From contig BLZA01000013.1 of assembly GCA_013423385.1 (NCBI GenBank), forward strand, positions 248,001 through 312,000: DNA of 64,000 bases, in the 5' to 3' direction. The notes under the pieces were generated by a model, which saw only the letters and a list, made by a program, of their open reading frames with translations, ran no database searches and had not been told where the DNA came from. A program made the position numbers and the translations under genes. Below, one piece after another: positions 49,372 to 60,378 of the stretch. The stretch is from Naganishia liquefaciens. Taxonomy: Eukaryota > Basidiomycota > Tremellomycetes > Filobasidiales > Filobasidiaceae. The number at the start of each line of letters is the position of its first letter. Position 1 is the first letter of the stretch.

Positions 49372-50837
49372 TCACTGCGTCCGCCACGTCAAGCCCTTGT
49401 AGAGTTTCCCGCCACGCACAGGCGGCGTTCCGTCCCTCCAGCCGAGCTCAAGCCGCTGTTGTTGCATCAGATACTCTGTCTGAATCGCGACGTCTCGTTC
49501 GTACGCTAGCTGACGACAGCGGAGCGCGGGGGAAGCGAGTCAGCGCGAGGAGAAGGACATGGGAGATGCTCCGCCGCTCACCTGTACAGACGGCACGACC
49601 TGTACCTTGCCGAACCCGGCCTTCCAGTAGTCGGCGCAAACCAAGCCACACTCGGACGCCGCACACTCGCCGCGCGCCACATCGGATCTCCGGAACCGGA
49701 CGTTGTGCGGCGGCAAGAACGGTGCCGGATCCATGACGACCATGCCGTTCCAGCCGCAAAAGACCTGGAATGGCTCAAGCTGGGCGAACGCGGCGCGGGA
49801 GACGGGCGCGTCGGGGAAGAGCTCGTCGGAGGGTGACCACCATGCGTGCGGAATCGGGTAGAACAGGTCGCCGGTTTCGATCTGGCGGTCATCCAGAGGG
49901 GAGGGTTAGCGACGGCACAGGGCCGGGCGGGGAACGCCTCGTTACTTGCCGTTCGTGCTACCCAGACATCGTAAAAGTATGCCGGCTGACGTTTGTACCA
50001 GTCCCAGGCGGCGGTCACACCGGCCCCATTCAACTGATGCATATACAACAGCTCGAGCATGTGTTCCGCCTTGAGATAGACATCGTTGAAGAACAAGACC
50101 GACTTGACGTTGGCGGCCAGGGATGGATCCTGCCAGAGCGGCTGAAGGGCATCGTTGCGCAAGTTGGCGAGCAGCTCGATCCGATTCGCATGGCTGAAAT
50201 CGAGCGGCGGCGAGTCTGTGATGATCCGGATTCGGCGCGAGGGCACGCCGAGGGTATGCAGTAAGGGCTCGAGGACACTGGTAAAGACGGACGACGTCAA
50301 GTCGTCCGAGGGCCCTTCGAGAAAAGTGAATGCGACACGGTCCGCTCCGAGGGTATCCACGACGACGACGAGTGCGGCGAGGAGGTCGGGCAGTTGGTCT
50401 TGTACTTGGCGAATCAGCGTTGCAAAGAGATAGATCCCGCCGCCGCCGCCGCCGCTGCCGCCGCCGTCGCGGGACGAGAGCAGCTTGTACCGGCTTTGCT
50501 GTGCCCTGGTGAGCGCCTGGTAGGGAAACACCTGTTCGGGCAGCGTCCGCCCGCGCGCCCGATAGTGCTCGTCGAGCGTCGCATTGAGCGTGGCGAGTCT
50601 CTGCGCGAGCTGCGACGATGGCGCGGGCACGGGCACGAGCGGCAAGATGTCGCGCGGTGCGGGCGAATGGTAGAGCCGTGGGTCGATCCAGACGACGAGG
50701 AGGAATGCGCACGCCGTCAGGATGCCGAGCTGGCGCGGGCGTGTGCTGTAGAGGACGCGGGACCTGGCGGGGAGCTGCCGGAGCTCGGAAGAGGCCCGTG
50801 CGACGAGGTGTGTGAGCCAGCCGAGGGGTCCGTCCAT
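49372..50837 (-). CDS. CAP59/CMT1-family alpha-1,3-mannosyltransferase-like type II Golgi protein
   Basis: Family members in Cryptococcus act in capsule polysaccharide or glycan mannosylation. The ATG at 50837 opens [19 protein letters not shown]; a single membrane anchor [15 protein letters not shown] near residue 40 fits a type II Golgi enzyme. Conserved blocks follow: [107 protein letters not shown] and, after an intron, [13 protein letters not shown]. The end is [10 protein letters not shown]. About 440 residues, usual length. A polyglycine tract (CCG repeats near 50443-50465) is inserted between the anchor and catalytic region. Whether it makes a capsule glycan cannot be judged from the sequence. 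Confidence 0.9.
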
Positions 50838-50980
50838 GGTGGGTGGGGTGGACTGGGGCAGGGGGGGATAGGGATGCTTGTGGACATATGGCGGGAGGAG
50901 GGGGGGGGAAATTCTGCAAGAATATGGGCGACAGGACAATGTAAATGTCTCGGATCTCGATCGCACATGGTTATCGATGG

Positions 50981-51022
50981 ATTCATTCATTCATGCATTC
51001 CATTCATTCATTCATTCATTCA
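50981..51022. repeat. (ATTC)n microsatellite
   Basis: About ten ATTC units broken once by GCATTC. It lies in the 330-base spacer between the mannosyltransferase start (50837) and the glycine-rich RRM protein stop (51170), so in the mannosyltransferase promoter. Nothing else is seen in the spacer. Confidence 0.95.
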
Positions 51023-51169
51023 CGGCAAGGCGAGGCTGGCTGCGCGGATCCCACAGCCACCGCAGCATATAGATGGACAAACGACCACTCGACTCTTCCC
51101 CCTCGCACACACCTATCCTACGGACACGCGCGCTACAAGAGCCCGCCGTCACTCGACGCCGAGACGCGC

Positions 51170-52487
51170 TTAGTAGCCCTGGCCACCGTAACCACCGGCT
51201 GTGGACGCGGGTGCGCGCGCGCAAGTCATCAGTATCCTCCGCGACAACGCTCGCCCGTTTAGCCAAACACGTACACTGCTGGCCGTAACCACCCTGACCG
51301 CCGTAGCCACCACCGTAGCCACCAGACTGCTGGCCGTAGCCGCCCTGGCCGCCCTGCTGACCACCGTAGCCGCCACCGTAGCCGCCGGACTGCTGACCAC
51401 CGTAGCCACCACCGTAGCCGCCCTGGCCACCGCCGTAGCCACCCTGGCCACCGCCGTAACCACCCTGGCCGCCACCGTAGCCGCCCTGGCCACCACCGTA
51501 GCCGGACGAGCCGCCGTAACCTTGACAAAACAAAAGACCATTAGACACGAAGGAGGGGGGGGGGTCAAACGCCGCGCGCGCAGAACGTACCACCAGCACC
51601 GCCGGCGGGCCTCGAGTTGGCCAAGTTGACTCGGAGTCGTCGCTGGTCGAGCTCCTGGTCGTTCATACCGGCAATAGCGGCGTTGGCCTCCTGCTCAGTG
51701 GCAAAAGTCTAAGTATCGAGAAAAGAATAATTTTCCCGGCAAAAAGAAGCAAAAAAAGGCAGAGCGAGAATCGAGCGAGACAACGCGGTGATGAGCCAGA
51801 TTTTCCAAGTAGGCAAGACGGGTAATGTAACACATACGACGAAACCGAAACCTCGGGATCGACCAGTCTCTCGGTCCTTCATGACAATGCACTGTTTATC
51901 GGCCAAATGGTATGGCGCAACGGCACATTCAAGAAAATCCAACCCCAAGACGACGTCCAGCGGGAAAAAAAGCAAAACATGTTCAGATGAAGAGGGGACG
52001 ACACAGACCCACGATGCCAGAGCCAATCAAGTCGATTGAAAAGCGAGAGCGACGTAGCCCGGAATGACGAGAGCGAGAGCGAAACCACGAGCAACACGAG
52101 CGGAGACGGAGACGGAGACGGATGATCCAAGACCGAAGACGATACGGGAATAGTCAATCGATTGAATATAGGTAATTGCAAACCAATGATTTTTTTTTTA
52201 TCACAGCGGGGCGAGAGCGAGCACAGAAGAGGAAAAAAGAAGGAGAGAGAAACCAATGAGACGCCAAGCACAGGATATAGCTGGTAGGAACACCCAGCGA
52301 AGACACGAACGTCGGTGACCTGACCGAACTGGGAAAAGGCCTGGTGCGAGCAAGGAGCGATCGAGTCAGTTGGGTGACCGCAATGGCAAAGGGGAGCGGC
52401 CCGGGCGGCGTGACTTACTTGACCGAGAAGGTCATCGTTGGTGTTCCACGACAAGTTTCCGACGTAAATCTTTGAACCTCCAGACAT
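51170..52487 (-). CDS. Glycine-rich RNA-binding protein with one RRM
   Basis: A small nuclear or cytoplasmic RNA-binding protein. The start reads MSGGSKIYVGNL (RNP2 in KIYVGNL) with SWNTNDDLLGQ, spliced to AFSQFGQVTD, spliced over a 419-base intron (51892-52310) to CIVMKDRETGRSRGFGFV (RNP1 in RGFGFV), then TFATEQEANAAIAGMNDQ and LRVNLANSRPAGGAG. The C-terminal half is a tandem run of GGYGGGQ and QQSGGYGGG repeats ending GGYGGQGY at the TAA 51170-51172. About 185 residues with five introns. The long second intron is out of line with the roughly 50-base introns around it. Introns in the RRM of glycine-rich RNA-binding proteins are often used for autoregulatory alternative splicing in other eukaryotes. 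Confidence 0.9.
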
Positions 52488-52649
52488 TTTGATGGATAGA
52501 TGGATAGCAAGATAGCTAGCTGGGTTGACCAGGGGCAGATGAACCCTCGAGAAATGCGCGGTGGTTCTATAGCGACGACGCTGAGTGAGCGCACTGCACG
52601 ACCGCACGACACCGTCCGTCCGGGATCGCACTCACAGGGCATCGGGTAT

Positions 52650-52713
52650 GGGAGGGACAGGGGGAGGGGGAGGCGGTCCAGGGGCAGGGGCAGGGGCAGG
52701 GGGCAGGGGGCAG
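52650..52713. promoter_or_regulatory. G-rich repeat tract upstream of the glycine-rich RRM gene
   Basis: Repeats of GGGGCA and GGGGGA, with many runs of three to five G, on the plus strand, 160-225 bases upstream of the minus-strand start. At least eight G-runs lie within 64 bases, enough to form a G-quadruplex. The surrounding 550 bases between 52488 and 53042 hold no gene I can support. Confidence 0.6.
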
Positions 52714-53042
52714 GCCACCCGTCAGCGAGCGAGCGAGCGAGGCAGAGACGCGGGCGAGGAAAACGAAACGCAGCGATCGGCGGGGGCGCGCTTTCGATTG
52801 GCGATGACGCAAACGCTTCTCACGCTGGGCAGCCCGGGACGGTCATGGTCTGTCTTTGCAGCTCCTCGCGGGCGGTCTGCATGACTGGCATGGCCGTCTC
52901 GACGCTGACCAAGGTATACAAGCAGAGTTACGCGAATCTCTAGCAAAAAGAATGGGCAGATGATCCGTGCGATACAAGACGGGCATTGATTCGTAGAATG
53001 ACATGATTGAACAACCCTCGAGTCCTGCTACAATTTACAAAG

Positions 53043-56000
53043 CTAGAATAGAGTAACGCTGACAGCGAGAAAACACCAAGGTCAGTGCACAACGACAAGC
53101 CCTTGCCACCTTTTTACCCACAAATTGCTCGGGAAATCCGTCCGGCCGGGCAGCCGTCGCGCCTCATCGAGCAATTCACCTGGATCGACCAAGCGAAATA
53201 TCAGCCGATCCGGAAACCGTCCCCCTTTTTCAGCCTCGGCTGCTGCTGCTGCTGCTTACCGCTCCACCAGCCATCCGGAGGCGTCGCTGTCACAGCGATG
53301 ATATCTCCTTCCTGGAAATCAAACTCGGCACCTGGAGACGGACAAGACGATCTGCCGGTCAGTTTCTGTGTCCTTGTCACGACTGCTGGCAGATACTTGC
53401 CGCTTTGCGCTTGATAATCATACAGCGCCTTGACTGCGAGAAAAGAGAGTCAGTGGATCATCACATCAGCATTGTGAGCGGGTTGAGACGCATACCATCT
53501 ATTTCGAAAGATTTAGATATAAGAGGGATTGACCGCACGGAACAGCGCACCAAACTTACAAAAGAGAACGGGCTGTCCTGTAGTTGAATACTGCCCCGTC
53601 GGCGGAGTGTCGACCGGAACAGGCGGCGGTTGAGGACTGGGCGCCCTTGCCATCTCTGCCGGAGGTTCATGGACAACAGGCTGCTGCTGCTGATGCGCGG
53701 GCGGGCCACCATAGGCTTGACTGGAGTACGTGCTCTGCTGAGCATAAGTCGGTTGCTGCTGAGCTGGCGGTCCACTGTAGTACTGATTGCGCTGTTGTTG
53801 ATACGGCGATTGGACGGGAACAGGCGCCGGGCTGATGGCAGGGTTCGGCGGCGGGTATTGACCGGGGATATTGAGGGGTGAAGCCAATGGAGCCGTACTC
53901 GCAGGCCGGTATTGGCCGTGCTGCATGTATCCCCCCGGAGGAGGAGCATTCGAAGGGATTGAACCGGCATACCCAGGCTGCGTAGAAGGCGAGCGCGGAT
54001 AGCTGGGCTGTCCCGGGGCGGGGAATCCTGTGGGCGACTGAACAACGGGCCCTTGTCCGTACGCGCTGGTCTGCGCGGGTTGCATGTATGGAGCAGGAGA
54101 GACCGCTGGTTGTCCCGTATACTGCTGATGAGCCGGGTGGCCGCCAAGGCTGCTCATGGAGCCGTGCTGATTAGCAAGACTGACAGGAGATGTCACGGCA
54201 CCATAGCGGGAGTTGCCAGACGTCTGGTTGTACGAACCCTGCGCTGAAACGGATGGCGCAACTTGTTGACCTGTCGAGGACTCCGCTGCGTACACGGACT
54301 GTCTCCTGGCCGACGACCCGGGATAAGCCTGAGTTGGATTGCCGTGAATAGAATACCGCGTCGATTGCGATGGAGGGCGTTGAACGGGAGCGACCTGGCT
54401 TGACCCGAGCGCTTGACCTTGGCTGTGTCGATGACTGCCGTTCCAGGTTCCCCCGGGAGTCATTGCTCGGGCGGGCTCTGGAGCAGGAGAAGTCATGGAC
54501 TGATACACGCCCGGTTGGGGACTGGGACTTCGACCTCCGGCACCAATTCCGACGAATCCCTCCCTGACCGAGTTTGGTCTGGCTTGGCGCTCGCCGGTAG
54601 CAGCGTTTTCTGCGTCACCAGAGATGGATCCGCCCATTCGCGATCCAGGACGAGACGCACCCTCGGCTCTGGATCGGCTCCTCTCGCCCGGAAGGGCTTG
54701 GTGGTATTGGTCGAGGACCTGGTCGGCAACCGGAGCGGCGGGCATGACAGGAGGCTGCATGAACACTGGAGTCGGCGCGCGCGATCCGTGCTGTCCAGAA
54801 GGGCTGACAGGCCTCGATGTAGCCTGGTTGCTAGCAAGGCCCCGACTTGGTTGACCGTGACTTTGCTCCTGACTGCCTGGGAAATGCCGGCTGTTCCGTC
54901 GGTCGTGTTCCGCCATGCTCCGAGCGAGTTCAGCTGCAGTGTGACCGGGCGTGGGAGGAACCAGAGACGAATCCATAGAAGGTCTACCTTGTATGCTGGT
55001 TTGATACGATTGTCGGTGTTGCTGGCGGTCCGTGGGCTGTTGCTGTTGCGGAAGCCCGGGGGCGGGACTCTCCTGCACCGCACGCTGCGGCTGATTCTGA
55101 GGATGGACGGGACCGGGCGATTTGGAACGGTACTGATGGGCGCTGCTGATACTGCCTGTAACCGACCCTGGACGTCTTACAGAGTTGCCCCGACGGATGC
55201 TTCCAGCGGGCGGTGGATCACGCCGCAGTTCCGCCAATTGCCTAGCGAGAGGGTCATCATCTTCAGTTGTGCCAGCAGAGGCTCGAATCGCAGCTGGACC
55301 TGTTTGCGCCGGTGGTGCATGGCCAAAGACCGAAGGAGGTCTTCCAAATGCTGAAGGTGGGCGCGGCGCCGCCATTGGAGATGCAATGGCAGGAGTGGGT
55401 GGCGCAATCGAAGCAGGTCTCGCGGTCGCTGCGCCGGCATTCTCGGTGGGCATTGCCTGAGAAATTGTGTTTGATGCTGAAGGAGCGGGACTCGATACTG
55501 ACGGCGACATGGCTGACGCTGCGCGAGAGACCGGCCTTTCCGCGTCAACCGGCTTGTCCACGTGGTCAGATACACCATTCATCGACGGCGAAGTGGCGCT
55601 GCTTATGAGTGCGCTCGTAGGTAATGACATTCCTGATCTGTTCGTCGCTCTCTGGAATTGGGCGACACGAGCGGTCTTGTCCGTATGATACGCCTCGCCT
55701 CGCGCATAATCTATGAACAGAGGCGGGTCTGTGGATGGAGGGCGTCAGCTGTGCCTTCTTTACCCATCAAGGCCCATACTTCAGACACGCACCCGGGATT
55801 TTTGGTCCGGTCCCGTAGCTGCGAACGAACGCTTCAATTTCCGTCACGTCTTCAAATCCTTCTAGCGCCACTCGAATTCGTTCACAAGACTTGCGGTCGG
55901 AAGACTATGAGTATCCAACGACCTGAAACACGACGCTGCATACCTCGTCGTCTGTCACACAAACGCTCGAAATCGCATTTGCCAAGTTCCACGCATTATC

Positions 56001-57143
56001 TTTGATAAAGTTGATGCGCTCTTCCTCGAGATCTTGCACGTGCTGAAATGCGAAAGGAGTGGCTTACAATTTAGTCTTCTCGCTCGAGTATAAGCCCGAG
56101 ATCACCCACATCGCAAAATTTTTTCCACTCCGCCTCCCACTTTCGAGTCGTTTCCTCCAAAGCCTTGACCGATGACTTGTAGTCCCGCTCATTGCCACCA
56201 ACCGTCTGTTGGACCTTGTCTAGCTTGCTGTGCAGCTTTTCAAGTTCCTTTCCTTGGACGAGCGAGGTGTTAGCCGTATATGAGTTGATACGCAAACAGT
56301 CTTGCTCGTAGCGCTCGCGGGCCTGCCGTGAGGGCTCAGCGGTAGCTATGCAACACGTGCGAACAGACTTGCCTTTGCCACAAGCGCTTCCTGTGATACC
56401 TTGTTCTTGTGCAACTTTTCTATATTGGCTTGGTACTGAGGCAAGTTGGTCATGATCAGCTATTAGTATTTGATGCCAAGGTTTCCCCTCCAGCTCACAT
56501 TCTTGCGCATGCCTCCTAATTTTGTGGCCATCTCGAGTATTGGCATCTAAACAGATTTAGCACTCAAGAATTAGACTTTCTCGACGGAAAGCGGTACTCA
56601 CTTCGACATCCTTCCTGATCTCGCCAGCAAGCTTGAGTCTGCCGCCAGACTGCTTGTCAGTCTCGAGTCTGAGCGCCTCCAGGGCAGAGCGCAGCTCCCT
56701 ATTCCCCATGAGCAAAAGAAGGCATCAGTTGTCGCTCAATCCCTTGGAGTGGGACGTCGTGCTAACCCAGTTTCATCCCTTCCGAGAGTCTGCTTTGATA
56801 GCTTGGCCAGCTTCTTGCCATATTCTTCCTCTATCGAAGCTCTTGAGCGAAAAAGCGTGGACAGTGAACGGTCTGTAAAGGTATATCCCTCCGACACCGA
56901 AACTCACCTTTCCTTCATAAACACCTTGAGATCGTCTATCGTCCTTGCCGATGCCCTCAGCCGGGCCATGATTACTTCATATCCCGCATCTCCGTCTCCC
57001 CAAAAGGCATTGCAAAAGTCCAACTCGGGCGCCTCGCCATTGCCTCGGATGCGTTCATAGTTTGGGTTGTGCTCCTGATAGTATTGGGCCAGCGAAGTTG
57101 TGCTGTTTGAGCGCCGGGCGAGAAGGCCGGCTGCAGCGGACAT
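53043..57143 (-). CDS. F-BAR and SH3 cytokinesis protein, CDC15/HOF1/Imp2 type
   Basis: Such proteins bind the plasma membrane at the division site through the F-BAR dimer and recruit contractile-ring proteins through the SH3 domain. The ATG at 57143 opens MSAAAGLLARRSNST, then LDFCNAFWGDGDAGYEVIMAR, read in two parts, the F-BAR entry, followed by coiled-coil stretches (SELRSALEALRLETDKQSGG, QQTVGGNERDYKSSVKALEE) and PPLFIDYARGEAYH. Next is about 650 residues of Pro/Ser/Gln-rich disordered linker with many phosphorylatable sites. The SH3 domain is spread over five exons: VKALYDYQAQSG, AEFDFQEGDIIAV, PPDGWWSG, ELLDEARR and FPSNFVTLF, with the TAG at 53043. Intron 53332-53400 has a GC donor (GCAAGT); the frame demands it. 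About 1,150 residues. Divergent from PIG-L. Confidence 0.9.
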
Positions 57144-57529
57144 TGATGGAGCAGTCGGGCGGCAGGAATAGGGTCGGTACGCAGCCTTGTGAGGGTCTGC
57201 TCAGGACGTGGAACGGCGCGCTCGGGGCTCTTGATGGGTAGATAGATGGTGGATCAACATGCAGATGAGACATGCAGAGTGGGAGAGCGCCAGGAGCTCG
57301 CTAGCGTGGCCCGCCCGCTTAGCGGAATGACGTCTCGCAGCAGCAGCAGCAGCAGCAAGGGACGCGTTTGGCTGGACAAACAAAACATCTATATTATTAT
57401 TGTTCTCGAGCAATTCAACAGCCCCAGGTCGCTCAGCTTGTCGCTCTCGCCTTTGAACGGCCGCGCTTCGTGAACACCAGCACGCGAAGCGAGCATTGTT
57501 CCTCCAGTACCTGACAGTTGCAGACAGAC
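57144..57529. promoter_or_regulatory. Divergent promoter between the F-BAR/SH3 gene and PIG-L
   Basis: 386 bases between two divergent ATGs, with no other gene. A (GCA)n run sits at about 57338-57358. Both promoters must lie here. No TATA box is obvious. Confidence 0.45.
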
Positions 57530-58647
57530 ATGACAGACGGGAAGAATTACAAAGCGATACCGCAAATCCGAACCCAGCCGCAGCCGCAGCCGCAGCCACG
57601 GCGGAGACGCAGACGCCTGCTTCGACGCCGAAACTGGCTGTGTGCGGTCCTTGTGGCGCTCATCGTCACATGTCTCTCTCCGAGTGTAGTTCCTCCGTCT
57701 CCGGACTGGTCGGCATTCGCATCAAGGCAGGGCCATGTTATACAAGCGTTGATCCTCACCGCGCATCCCGACGACGAATGCATGTTTTTCTCGCCGACCA
57801 TTCTCTCGTTGGTAAAGCAGGACGTACATGTCAGGGCGCTGTGCCTCTCTAGTGGTATGCTATCATGTCTCGCAGCAGTTTACGCAAACATATTCATTCT
57901 GTCCCCGCATACTATGTCGAATCGTCAGGCAATGCCACTGGTCTCGGAGCCATTCGTTCCAGAGAGCTAATATCCAGCTACAAAGTATTGGGCGTGAATG
58001 AAACGGATGTGGCTGTCCACGAGCACATGTGAGCTAAGCCCTTAAAATTCAGTTGTCCTCCTAAGCTTTCCTCTCCAGCGATCTGCAAGATGGCATGAGA
58101 GCCGACTGGCAGCCTGACGTGATAGCCGCGGCGTTGCGATTGTATATCGAATCCACAACCCTTCCAGACCTGGTGAGGAAAGGCAGCCTTCCTGCCGTCT
58201 ATTCTTGCTCTTGCTGATCCCATGACTTGTAAGATAATCACGTTTGATAGCGGTGGCATAACGCAGCATCCAAACCATACGCCACTCAGTGCTGGAGTCA
58301 GGAGCCTTTTCAAATCTCGCGACGAACCTTTCTTTTCATCCCGTCGACCGAGGATTTTGACTTTGGAGACCGTCCCGAAATATATCAAGTTTACAAGTCT
58401 CCTATATCCGATCTACGAAACAATAGCTTTTCACTTGGGTTGGTCGCCTTCAACGAGAGCCGAGGGCGCTCCCTTGTTGCCGGAAAAGCCAGCCTGGAGT
58501 GTAACTTCCCACGCAATGGGTTACTGGCAAGCGCTCCAGGCAATGATGCAGCACCGATCCCAGGTGGTCTGGTTCCGGTGGCTTTACGTTGCGTTTTCGA
58601 AATACATGTGGTCAAATCGACTAGTTGAAGTGGATCTGCTGAGATGA
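57530..58647 (+). CDS. GPI12: N-acetylglucosaminyl-phosphatidylinositol de-N-acetylase (PIG-L/GPI12)
   Basis: Catalyses the second step of GPI-anchor synthesis at the ER membrane, removing the acetyl group from GlcNAc-PI with a metal ion. The ATG at 57530 gives a short Gln/Pro tract, a polyarginine patch and a single membrane anchor (WLCAVLVALIVTCLSPSV). Then comes the metal-binding motif LTAHPDDECMFFSPT (HPDDE), later ATGLGAIRSRELISSYKVLG, DLQDGMRADWQPDVI, and ITFDSGGITQHPNHTPL, with the third metal ligand His in HPNH. The tail contains a second hydrophobic patch and ends NRLVEVDLLR. About 310 residues after four introns. It converges on the next gene, with 82 bases between stops. Confidence 0.92.
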
Positions 58648-58729
58648 CGAATGCAGTTTCTTGCTGATACAATGTATGAAGGTACAACCATGCTGTGTGA
58701 ATCGGGCGTGCTATGCAGAATCTGATGGT

Positions 58730-59971
58730 TCACGTCGCTGTCGGGAAACCGAGTTCCTTCTCTCGCATCTTATCGACGTCGACCGCGATAATTCCACTCA
58801 TATCCATGCCACTTGCAATGCTCCCGGCTTCGGATGCAGAATCGGCCTCCTCGAGCACCTCTGCCCTTTCCCTTGCACGCGCAATGGCGTCAAGATCGCC
58901 ATATAGGATGGCATTCTCGAGTTCGTCGTCCGAGTCGGAATCACTGTCTGAATCCCACGGAACATATGATCTGTGATTCCGGACGATGATAAGCGATGTC
59001 AAGAGCCTGATGGTACTCTGACTCACATGAACGCCTTCATCTTGGCAGCTTGCGTGATTGCTGACAGCTCATCGAACGGCTCCTTGACGGCATAAGACAT
59101 GACAACGTTATTTCCCTTGACTCGGCCATTCATCGGATCATCGACTGCTTCTGAAGCGGTGCCGATTGGCTGAGTTTCCGGACGCGCGGCAAAATGAGGC
59201 GTGTTCTCGAATGATTGCTTTGTTGGCAATTTCTGCAGAGAGAGTGACTCTTCGGCGGATCTGAAATTCCGGCGTATCCAAGGTCAGCTGCCGCTCAAGG
59301 ACGAAAGCCTGGATACCTACACGTGAAGAACTTTTGCCTTTCCATCTGCTTCGACTTTGCCGTGCCGCTGATGCAGCATCTCCTCTGCCCTTCGCTTCCC
59401 CGAATTCAACGAAGTAGACATGTCATGTCCATTGAACGACTTGTCCGCCGGTGAGTCGCCTGGTATTGTTTGACCATGTCGGATGATTGTAGCGCTGACA
59501 CCTTGTGGGTTCGCGGAGGGACGTCTTGGGCCATTCGTCGGTAGCTGCAAAGGAAACGCAAAGGAATCAACGCCCATTCGGGTTCTCGAGAATTTCCTTT
59601 CGCGCGTTACATACTCCTTTGGATTCATCGGTAATCTGGGTCGCTTGCAGCTCATCCGCCATACTGCCAATAGCGCTATCCTCTATTTCCTTTATCCGAA
59701 TGCGAATATTGTTGTTCATCTGCGTCAACCTTGTTGCCAATGAATCTGCTCGGAATGGCTGAGACGAAGATGATGCGAAGAGCGAGCTATCGCGGGCCGT
59801 CAGCATACGAGACGTCTGATGTGCTGAAAGGACAACTTGCCTGTTTGAAAGCACGGCAAGGTTACGCTGCAATGCTTGCTGTAGCTCTTCATATGTCATC
59901 GCACTAATGGGCTTGGGCTTTGCTTTGGTGCTCCGCATGCCTTGTACTCGTTGATTTGAAGTGCGCATCAT
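58730..59971 (-). CDS. Unrecognised protein with coiled segment and acidic C-terminal patch
   Basis: Four exons join by GT-AG introns (near 59551-59634, 59268-59322 and 58970-59030) into about 360 residues. The N-terminus is basic (MRTSNQRVQGMRSTKAK), followed by a helical region MTYEELQQALQRNLAVLSNR and RLTQMNNNIRIRIKEIEDSA, a linker with Pro and Ser, then DELSAITQAAKMKAFI, and a striking acidic stretch SYVPWDSDSDSDSDDELE, ending KMREKELGFPTAT. I do not recognise a family. The TYEEL helix faintly recalls the N-terminus of the Pol II-associated protein Gdown1, but that is weak. The start at 59971 is the first of two adjacent ATGs. It diverges from the Pol III subunit gene. Confidence 0.65.
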
Positions 59972-60378
59972 GGTCCAGAATGAGCGGTGAGGTGATCGAG
60001 ATGCGGAAAATCGATGGGGGAAAGACCGCGAAAGGTCGCTTTAAAGGGACGGGCAGGACTGGATGGGGGAATGATCGCACTCGCAGCGGTCCGGATCTGT
60101 ACGGGTGTTTGTAGAATCGCGTATACATAGACAGTAGACATGTTCAAACGTCGGCGTCGATCATCATCAGCTGTCGCGATTCCTCATTTGCATCCGCCCG
60201 CACTGTCTCTGTAGCTGTCTGTATTTGGCTGGAGCAGGTCACGTGTTTCGTCAGGGCACCTCGAAGAAGCTGATGAAGAGGTGATCGATTGATTGCCTGC
60301 ACAACCTCGTTCATCTGCTTTGAAGACATCCTTCGGTCTCCCGAGGTTCAGCTTGCAGCCCGTCGTACATCGCCCAGC
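59972..60378. promoter_or_regulatory. Divergent promoter region upstream of the Pol III subunit gene
   Basis: About 400 bases between the two ATGs with no RNA gene or supported open frame. It should hold both promoters. Confidence 0.4.

Noticed and set aside
52500-52943. Plus-strand frame with an Arg/Gly-rich stretch
   Set aside because: The RG stretch arises from the G-rich promoter tract; no splice structure and no conserved domain.
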